A stretch of DNA of 6,089 bases, taken from JAXFPC01 sp034180005. GTDB lineage: Bacteria; Bacillota; Negativicutes; Acidaminococcales; Acidaminococcaceae. Positions 1 to 4,773 of this stretch are shown here, piece after piece. A program made the translations under genes and the position numbers. Positions within the stretch are counted from its first letter, which is position 1. Each line of letters begins with the position of its first letter. Location of the stretch: positions 1 to 6,089 of the forward strand of contig JAXFPC010000066.1 in the NCBI GenBank assembly GCA_034180005.1, read 5' to 3'. The notes under the pieces are model-generated. The model made no database searches, was not told the origin of the DNA, and saw only the letters and a program-made list of their open reading frames with translations.

Positions 1-330
1 AAACGCGTAGGTCGCAGGATTATCGCCGTCGTGACCACCGCTGTACGCACCTTGGAGGCCTCAGTCTTTGACGGCATTTTGCTTGCCGGAAGCAATTGGA
101 CCAATATTTTTATTTATCCGGTGTATAAATTTCGGTTGGTCGACGCTTTGATAACGAACTTCCATCTTCCGCAGAGTACCTTGCTTATGCTGGTCTCCGC
201 CTTGTCATCAAGAGAACTGATGCTCAGAGCTTATGCGGAAGCCGTAAGAGAACGGTACAGATTTTTTTCTTTCGGAGATGCCATGTTCATTTACGATCAT
301 AAGGCTCTAGCCGAAAAACAGGAGAGTTGA
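1..330 (+). CDS. queA: QueA, S-adenosylmethionine:tRNA ribosyltransferase-isomerase (3' part only)
   Basis: The reading frame is open from base 1 and ends with TGA at 328-330, giving the last 109 residues of a protein that is normally about 340 residues long; the start lies outside the window. Recognised C-terminal QueA motifs are TTAVRTLE, IFIYP, VDALITNFHLP, STLLMLVSA and YRFFSFGDAMFI. From family knowledge, QueA transfers and isomerises the ribosyl group of S-adenosylmethionine onto preQ1-modified tRNA to make epoxyqueuosine, acting in the cytoplasm directly after Tgt. The gene ends one base before tgt, so the two are surely co-transcribed and their products act in consecutive steps. Odd points: the usual VGTT is VVTT (residue 11 of the fragment), YPGY/F is YPVY (residue 41), and the usual AFAG is ALSS. 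The frame is intact, so this is not an obvious pseudogene. Confidence 0.93.
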   Translation, partial: KRVGRRIIAVVTTAVRTLEASVFDGILLAGSNWTNIFIYPVYKFRLVDALITNFHLPQSTLLMLVSALSSRELMLRAYAEAVRERYRFFSFGDAMFIYDHKALAEKQES

Positions 331-331
331 T

Positions 332-1450
332 ATGAAGCAACACGCGGTCACATACGAACTTATAAAAGAATGCCGCCGCAGCGGAGCGCGTTTGGGAAGA
401 CTGCACACGCCTCACGGAACGTTTGAAACACCGATGTTCATGCCGGTGGGAACTCAAGCTACTGTTAAGACATTGTCTCCGGAAGAATTATATGATATGG
501 GAAGTCAAGTAATTTTGTCGAACACATATCATTTGTTTCTGCGACCGGGGCGTGAGTTGGTAAAAAAAGCCGGAGGCCTGCATAATTTTATGAATTATAA
601 GCTGGGTATGCTCACGGACAGTGGAGGGTTCCAGGTGTTCAGCCTGGGGGCTTTGCGTAAAATTTCCGAAGAGGGAGTTATGTTTCGTTCTCATATAGAC
701 GGAAGCAAACAATTTCTGTCTCCGGAGGTTGCCACAGCTGTTCAGGAGGATTTGGGAGCGGACATTGCCATGGCGTTTGACGAGTGTATTCCGTATCCTG
801 CCGAACATGATTATGCTAAACGTTCCACCGAAAGAACTACGAGTTGGGCTCAACGTTGTTTAGCGGCTCATACTAAAGAAGATCAATCAATGTTCGGTAT
901 AGTTCAGGGCGGCATGTATCCAGATTTGCGTAAATTGAGCGCCGAGCAGCTTACGGAATTGGATTTTGCCGGTTACGGCATCGGCGGTCTCAGCGTAGGA
1001 GAACCTAAGGCTATGATGTATGATATTTTGGGACCCACTGCGGAAGCTTTGCCCAAAAATAAAGCTAGATATTTGATGGGAGTTGGGACTGCCGACTGCA
1101 TAGTGGAAGCTGTTAATTTAGGCGTTGATATGTTTGACTGTGTGTTTCCCACAAGAGTGGCACGCAACGGCACGGCCATGACAAATTCAGGGAAACTGGT
1201 TGTTCGTAACGCCGCTTATGCTGAAGATTTTGAGCCGATTGAACGGGGATGCGGTTGCTATACATGCCGAAATTTCAGCAGAGCTTACATCAGGCATCTT
1301 TTTAAGGCGGAAGAAGTTTTCGCTCTGCGGTTGCTTTCCATTCATAATCTGTATTTTCTTTTAGACTTTACCAAAAGGATAAGAGAAGCCATCATGGGAG
1401 ATCGTTTTCCTGAATTTAGGGAAAGTTTTTTGAAAAATTATCACTATTAA
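332..1450 (+). CDS. tgt: Tgt, tRNA-guanine transglycosylase
   Basis: This 372-residue protein has the usual length for bacterial Tgt, which swaps guanine-34 of GUN anticodons for preQ1, the entry of the queuosine base into tRNA. Every key element is visible: TDSGGFQVFSLG with the conserved Asp96; AMAFDEC with Asp150; VQGG with Gln192; GIGGLSVGE (217-224); and FDCVFPTR with the nucleophile Asp269. The zinc site is Cys307, Cys309, Cys312 and His338 (CxCxxC, then H after 25 residues). The fold is a TIM barrel with a zinc subdomain near the C-terminus. The ATG is preceded by AGGAGA at 320-325, which lies inside the end of queA, so the two genes are tightly coupled. No residue looks degraded, so the enzyme should be active. 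Confidence 0.98.
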   Translation: MKQHAVTYELIKECRRSGARLGRLHTPHGTFETPMFMPVGTQATVKTLSPEELYDMGSQVILSNTYHLFLRPGRELVKKAGGLHNFMNYKLGMLTDSGGFQVFSLGALRKISEEGVMFRSHIDGSKQFLSPEVATAVQEDLGADIAMAFDECIPYPAEHDYAKRSTERTTSWAQRCLAAHTKEDQSMFGIVQGGMYPDLRKLSAEQLTELDFAGYGIGGLSVGEPKAMMYDILGPTAEALPKNKARYLMGVGTADCIVEAVNLGVDMFDCVFPTRVARNGTAMTNSGKLVVRNAAYAEDFEPIERGCGCYTCRNFSRAYIRHLFKAEEVFALRLLSIHNLYFLLDFTKRIREAIMGDRFPEFRESFLKNYHY

Positions 1451-1508
1451 TAAAGGGATTTATATTTTGAACTAGAATATATAAATTTAATCTTTTCGTT
1501 TATGTGTC

Positions 1509-1515
1509 AGGAGGT
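1509..1515 (+). promoter_or_regulatory. Ribosome binding site of yajC
   Basis: AGGAGGT lies six bases before the ATG at 1522. It decides the start: the in-frame GTG at 1504 lies upstream of and partly within this Shine-Dalgarno region and would have none of its own. Confidence 0.85.
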
Positions 1516-1521
1516 ATAATC

Positions 1522-1800
1522 ATGCAAAGCGCAGATACAATGGCAATATTAAATTCCGTATTTCCTTTTTTGCTCATGGGCGGAATGTTTTACTTCATGT
1601 TGTGGAGGCCTCAAAAACAGGAACGCCTGCGACGAGAAGAACTTCTCAATAATCTCAAGGTAGGAGATAAAATTATGACCATAGGAGGTATTTACGGAAC
1701 CATTACAGATATCTCCGAGAAGAAGATAAAACTTCTCATAGCAGAGAATGTTGAGATAGAAATGGCAAGAAGCGCAGTAAGTGGAGTTCAAACTTTGTAA
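1522..1800 (+). CDS. yajC: YajC, preprotein translocase accessory subunit
   Basis: This is a 92-residue single-span membrane protein of typical YajC size. One hydrophobic segment covers about residues 9-28 and is followed at once by the family signature: RPQKQERLRREELLNNL (29-45), then KVGDKIMTIGGIYGTI (46-61). From family knowledge, YajC sits in the inner membrane with SecD and SecF, helping SecYEG export and membrane insertion; its exact role is unclear and it is usually not essential. The basic segment after the helix predicts a short periplasmic N-terminus and a cytoplasmic C-terminal domain. The start is set by the AGGAGGT at 1509-1515. The TAA stop shares its last base with the ATG of the next gene. 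The 71 bases separating it from tgt hold no clear terminator, so read-through from queA-tgt is likely. Confidence 0.95.
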   Translation: MQSADTMAILNSVFPFLLMGGMFYFMLWRPQKQERLRREELLNNLKVGDKIMTIGGIYGTITDISEKKIKLLIAENVEIEMARSAVSGVQTL

Positions 1801-2375
1801 TGGATTTAAAAACTGAAAAAAAGCTTGTCAGAGAAAAGATGAAGCGAATACGCGAAGATTTGCCGCAGGAGTATTTGCGTCAAGCGGAAAGAAGCATCGC
1901 GAAAGATTTTCTGGGCAGTGAGCTTTATAAATCAAGCAGCTGTATCATGGGATATCTTGCCTTCGGCAATGAAATATCCGTGGACAAGCTGCTTGAACGT
2001 GCTTTGTCTGACGGAAAGACTGTCGTTGTGCCGCGTATAGTTTCCCGAAGTGAGATTAAAGCGGTACTCTTGAAGAATTTCAATTCTCTTTCGATCGGTT
2101 GCTACGGTATTAGAACTGCCGGCGAAAATATATTTATTGAACCGGAAAAAATAGATTTGGTACTCGTTCCGGGACTTGCTTTTACTGTCGATGGGAGTAG
2201 GCTCGGCTTAGGCGCGGGGTATTACGATCGCTTTCTGCCCGAGACCGTCAATGCCGTAAAAGTCGGCGTGACGTGCCAAAAAATGTTGTGCCGTGAGCTT
2301 CCCGTGGAACCTCACGATTTTTCTGTGGAATATGTTATTTGGGACGGCGGAGTCACAAGGCAACTGCGTCCTTAA
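1800..2375 (+). CDS. 5-formyltetrahydrofolate cyclo-ligase (methenyltetrahydrofolate synthetase)
   Basis: This 191-residue protein has the normal length of the family, which uses ATP to convert 5-formyltetrahydrofolate to 5,10-methenyltetrahydrofolate in the cytoplasm and so returns folinic acid to the one-carbon pool. Visible family marks are the basic N-terminal helix (KKLVREKMKRIRE), YLAFGNEISVDKLL (52-65), VVVPRI (75-80), and DLVLVPGLAF (119-128). The nucleotide-binding loop RLGLGAGYYDRF lies at 134-145 and ELPVEPHD at 166-173. The family symbol varies (fthC, ygfA, fau), so none is given. The ATG overlaps the yajC stop as TAATG and only a weak GGAG lies upstream, so translation probably depends on ribosomes finishing yajC. 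It has no known link with protein export; its place between yajC and secD is a gene-order oddity. Confidence 0.95.
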   Translation: MDLKTEKKLVREKMKRIREDLPQEYLRQAERSIAKDFLGSELYKSSSCIMGYLAFGNEISVDKLLERALSDGKTVVVPRIVSRSEIKAVLLKNFNSLSIGCYGIRTAGENIFIEPEKIDLVLVPGLAFTVDGSRLGLGAGYYDRFLPETVNAVKVGVTCQKMLCRELPVEPHDFSVEYVIWDGGVTRQLRP

Positions 2376-2387
2376 AATAAGTATTGA

Positions 2388-2414
2388 TTGACAATGTGTT
2401 TGTATCGTTGTCAA
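2388..2414 (+). other. Small hairpin between the folate gene and secD
   Basis: TTGACAATG (2388-2396) can pair with CGTTGTCAA (2406-2414) over nine pairs, one of them G-U, around a nine-base loop. It ends 12 bases before the secD Shine-Dalgarno. There is no good T-run behind it, so it is not a convincing terminator; it could be an attenuating or mRNA-stabilising stem or a protein-binding palindrome. The TTGACA inside it has no -10 box at a suitable distance. Confidence 0.4.
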
Positions 2415-2426
2415 GCTGATTTTGTT

Positions 2427-2433
2427 AGGAGGA
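2427..2433 (+). promoter_or_regulatory. Ribosome binding site of secD
   Basis: AGGAGGA lies six bases before the TTG codon at 2440. It fixes this TTG as the start and excludes the in-frame TTG at 2422, which is upstream of the Shine-Dalgarno. Confidence 0.85.
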
Positions 2434-2439
2434 ATAAAT

Positions 2440-3681
2440 TTGCGTTGGAATGAATTGGGGAAATTGCTGGTTGTTGTTTTGGCAATAGTCGGCGGTTTTT
2501 GTGTTTATATCATGCCGTTGGCAAATTCCATAAAGCAAGGACTTGATTTGCAGGGAGGAACTCATGTGGTGCTCCAGGCGGTGGATACACCGGAGCAGAA
2601 AGTTGACGATGATGCGGTTAATCGCAGTGTTTCAATTATTGAACGCCGCGTTAATGAACTTGGCCTAACGGAACCTGTCATTCAGCGTCAGGGCAAAGAT
2701 AGAATTATTGTCGAGCTGCCGGGTGTTAAAGATCCGGAAAAAGCCATCGCTATGCTCGGCAAGACGGCTATGCTGCAATTTAAGGACATGGACGGCACAG
2801 TTGTTCTGACAGGTTCGGATCTTAAAGATGCCAGAGCGCAAGTATCTCAAGGAGGCGGAGCTGTTGTCGGACTGGAATTCAGCGATGAGGGCGGCAAGAA
2901 ATTTGCCGATCTTACGGCGCGCAATGTAGGTAAACAGATTTCTATAGTTTTGGATGATAAAGTGTTGACAGCACCGACCGTGCAGGAAACTATCTCCGGA
3001 GGCAGAGCACAGATTTCAGGACAGAGAAGCGTAGAAGAAGCTGAAAATTTGGCAATTCTCTTGCGCAGCGGCTCGCTCCCGGTGAAGATAGAAGTAATGG
3101 AAAACAGAACTGTAGGTCCTACATTAGGTCAAGACTCCAAAGATAAAAGTATCAATGCATTTAAAATAGGCGTAGCATTTGTTTTTGTGTTCATGCTTTT
3201 GGTATACAGATTACCGGGAATAATTGCTGATGTGGCCTTGCTCTTATACGTAATGCTGTTGCTGCTCATCATGCGTTATTTGGGAGCCGTACTTACGCTT
3301 CCTGGAATTGCCGGCATTATTCTCTCAATAGGCATGGCAGTTGATGCCAACGTGCTGATATTTGAACGTTTCAAAGAAGAAATAAGACGCGGCAAAACCT
3401 TGCGCAGTGCATTGGATGCAGGTTTCGGCAGAGCTATGGTAACTATATTGGATTCCAACATTACTACTTTGATGGCAGCTGCAGTGCTTTACTACCTCGG
3501 TGTCGGACCTATCAGAGGTTTTGCAGTGACGCTCACAATAGGTACACTGCTCAGTATGTTCACGGCGGTTATTGTAGTTAAATTTTTGATGAGATTTCTT
3601 GTTTACAGTAATATCACCAAAAAATTATGGCTTTTCGGAGCCAGAGCACCTCAGACCGAGCTTGAGGAGGTGAGCAAGTAA
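2440..3681 (+). CDS. secD: SecD, protein translocase subunit
   Basis: This gives 413 residues from a TTG start, the compact form usual in Firmicutes-type SecD (E. coli SecD is about 615). SecD and SecF form a proton-driven inner-membrane complex that pulls exported proteins out of SecYEG on the periplasmic side. In order: a first membrane helix (about 8-27), the GLDLQGG motif (34-40), and a large extracytoplasmic domain with RRVNELGLTEPVIQRQG (69-85). Five further helices follow between about 241 and 386. The fourth helix carries GMAVDANVLIFERF (298-311), with the conserved proton-path Asp302, and LDSNITTL (337-344) follows. GPIRGFAVTLTIG (356-368) is also standard. All expected SecD residues are present. 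Its last codons contain the secF ribosome binding site and its TAA overlaps the secF ATG by one base. Confidence 0.97.
   Translation: MRWNELGKLLVVVLAIVGGFCVYIMPLANSIKQGLDLQGGTHVVLQAVDTPEQKVDDDAVNRSVSIIERRVNELGLTEPVIQRQGKDRIIVELPGVKDPEKAIAMLGKTAMLQFKDMDGTVVLTGSDLKDARAQVSQGGGAVVGLEFSDEGGKKFADLTARNVGKQISIVLDDKVLTAPTVQETISGGRAQISGQRSVEEAENLAILLRSGSLPVKIEVMENRTVGPTLGQDSKDKSINAFKIGVAFVFVFMLLVYRLPGIIADVALLLYVMLLLLIMRYLGAVLTLPGIAGIILSIGMAVDANVLIFERFKEEIRRGKTLRSALDAGFGRAMVTILDSNITTLMAAAVLYYLGVGPIRGFAVTLTIGTLLSMFTAVIVVKFLMRFLVYSNITKKLWLFGARAPQTELEEVSK
3665..3673 (+). promoter_or_regulatory. Ribosome binding site of secF, inside the end of secD
   Basis: AGGAGGTGA is a nine-base perfect match to the 16S rRNA anti-Shine-Dalgarno and lies seven bases before the secF ATG at 3681. 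Together with the TAATG overlap it should give strong, coupled translation and matched amounts of SecD and SecF. Confidence 0.9.
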
Positions 3682-4571
3682 TGCTTAGCAAGTTTAGATT
3701 TTCTATCGTAAGAAATTACAGAATTTTCTTCGCCATTACCATAATCTTTCTCATGGTCGGATTAGGCTCCATAATTGCAAGAGGTTTCAATCTGGGAATT
3801 GATTTTACCGGCGGAAGCATTATGGACCTTTCTTTCCAAAAGCCTGTTGCTGTATCTGACATTCGTGAAGTGATGAAGAATCATGACTTGGGAAACAGTA
3901 TTATCCAACTGGAAAATACCGACAGTATTACGGAATCGAAAAATGTACTGATCCGTACAGGTGTTATTGACGATACGAAACGCCGGTTGCTTATGGAAGA
4001 TATAAAGAAACGCTTGGGAGATTTTGAAATCCAAAGAGTGGAAAATGTAGGTGCCACAGTAGGTAATGAACTGATTGAAAAGGCAGCCATGGCAATTTTC
4101 CTTTCGTGGTTTCTGATGATTGCCTACATAACGGTGCGCTTTGAATTCAGGTTTGCTCTGGCTGCAATCATTGCCCTGATCATTGACGTTTTGGTGACCT
4201 TAAGTTATTTTTCATTATTCCGGATGGAATTGGATTCTTCTTTTGTCGCAGCATTGCTGACGGTTGTGGGCTATTCTGTCAACGGAACTATTGTCATTTT
4301 TGACAGAATAAGAGAGAATCTGAAGATACACAGGCGTAGCGAAAGTTTAAGCGAGATGGTTGATAACAGCATTTGGCAAACAATGGAGCGCAGCATTTAT
4401 ACTGTCGGAACTTCACTGTTTGCAGTTGTGGCAATCTTTTTGTGGGGCGGAGAAACTATTCGTAATTTCTCCTTTGCTATGCTGGTAGGTTTTTCAAGCG
4501 GCGCTTATACCTCAACATTTTTGGCAGGATCAATGTGGCTCTTCTTGAGAGGTAAAAAAGCAGGAGACTAA
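3681..4571 (+). CDS. secF: SecF, protein translocase subunit (transmembrane Asp replaced by Gly)
   Basis: This 296-residue protein matches SecF in length and topology: a first helix (about 14-33), GIDFTGG (39-45), an extracytoplasmic domain to about 130, then five helices (about 135-151, 157-178, 187-208, 238-256, 262-289). It is the partner of SecD in the proton-driven complex that assists SecYEG. The fourth helix carries VGYSVNGTIVIFDRIREN (196-213). In most SecF proteins I know, the residue after N is Asp (E. coli NDT, Asp213, considered part of the proton path); here it is Gly202, codon GGA at 4284-4286. The conserved Arg is kept at 237, but the following segment reads RSIYTVGTSL where RSxNTSLTTL-like sequence is common. 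The rest of the protein is intact, so it is probably functional with an altered proton route. The gene ends 10 bases before a strong terminator stem. Confidence 0.96.
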   Translation: MLSKFRFSIVRNYRIFFAITIIFLMVGLGSIIARGFNLGIDFTGGSIMDLSFQKPVAVSDIREVMKNHDLGNSIIQLENTDSITESKNVLIRTGVIDDTKRRLLMEDIKKRLGDFEIQRVENVGATVGNELIEKAAMAIFLSWFLMIAYITVRFEFRFALAAIIALIIDVLVTLSYFSLFRMELDSSFVAALLTVVGYSVNGTIVIFDRIRENLKIHRRSESLSEMVDNSIWQTMERSIYTVGTSLFAVVAIFLWGGETIRNFSFAMLVGFSSGAYTSTFLAGSMWLFLRGKKAGD

Positions 4572-4581
4572 AATTTTAATT

Positions 4582-4624
4582 AAATGTCGCTTCTATGGTA
4601 ATAGGAGCGACATTTTTTATTTTT
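4582..4624 (+). terminator. Intrinsic terminator after secF
   Basis: A 15-pair stem (4582-4596 with 4601-4615, one G-U pair) closes a GGTA loop. Its GC-richest part is GTCGC paired with GCGAC. T-runs follow at 4613-4618 and 4620-4624. It starts 10 bases past the secF stop and should end the secDF transcript, separating it from the adhesin gene. Confidence 0.93.
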
Positions 4625-4654
4625 CTACACCCTTAAGATATTAAAGTTATTGCA

Positions 4655-4690
4655 TGTGAAAAAATATTTTTCACAAGAAAAGTTCACAAG
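4655..4690 (+). promoter_or_regulatory. Possible operator: AT-rich palindrome plus direct repeat
   Basis: TGTGAAAAA (4655-4663) and TTTTTCACA (4667-4675) form a 21-bp palindrome with a three-base centre. Its right arm belongs to TTCACAAG (4670-4677), which recurs exactly at 4683-4690, 13 bases on. The block ends seven bases before the -35 box of the adhesin promoter, a place suited to an activator, a repressor, or an A-tract upstream element. The half-site TGTGA/TCACA resembles CRP or Rex half-sites, but the spacing fits neither, so no regulator is named. Confidence 0.45.
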
Positions 4691-4697
4691 TTTAAAT

Positions 4698-4726
4698 TTG
4701 ACATAAATATTATGAATATATATAAT
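4698..4726 (+). promoter_or_regulatory. Perfect-consensus sigma-70 promoter of the adhesin gene
   Basis: TTGACA (4698-4703) and TATAAT (4721-4726) are both exact consensus hexamers with the ideal 17-base spacer. Transcription should begin near 4733, giving a leader of about 40 bases. AT-rich sequence upstream may add UP-element strength. The spacer end and -10 box contain an alternating AT tract (4716-4724). Confidence 0.9.
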
Positions 4727-4760
4727 CTTTGGGAAAGGATTATTTTTTAGCATTCGGTAG

Positions 4761-4769
4761 AGGAGGAGA
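4761..4769 (+). promoter_or_regulatory. Ribosome binding site of the adhesin gene
   Basis: AGGAGGAGA ends four bases before the ATG at 4774; counting from its AGGAGG core the gap is seven bases. It is the only strong Shine-Dalgarno in the leader and sets the start. Confidence 0.85.
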
Positions 4770-4773
4770 TGCA

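Noticed and set aside
1461..1481. AT-only inverted repeat (TATATT / AATATA) and weak promoter-like boxes between tgt and yajC
   Set aside because: The stem is six A-T pairs with no T-run, and the TTGAAC and TAGAAT hexamers do not pair with a partner box at proper spacing. A promoter here is possible but unsupported.
1504..1521. GTG start adding six residues to YajC
   Set aside because: The codons would translate the Shine-Dalgarno sequence itself; ATG 1522 has the correct spacing and family-like N-terminus.
2388..2393. TTGACA as a -35 box for a secD promoter
   Set aside because: No acceptable -10 hexamer lies 15-19 bases downstream; the sequence is better explained as part of the hairpin.
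2422..2439. TTG start adding six residues to SecD
   Set aside because: It lies upstream of AGGAGGA at 2427-2433, which serves the TTG at 2440.
4655..4675. CRP- or Rex-type operator upstream of the adhesin gene
   Set aside because: The half-sites TGTGA and TCACA are present but 11 bases apart; CRP sites need six, and Rex sites are also shorter. Kept only as an unnamed palindrome.
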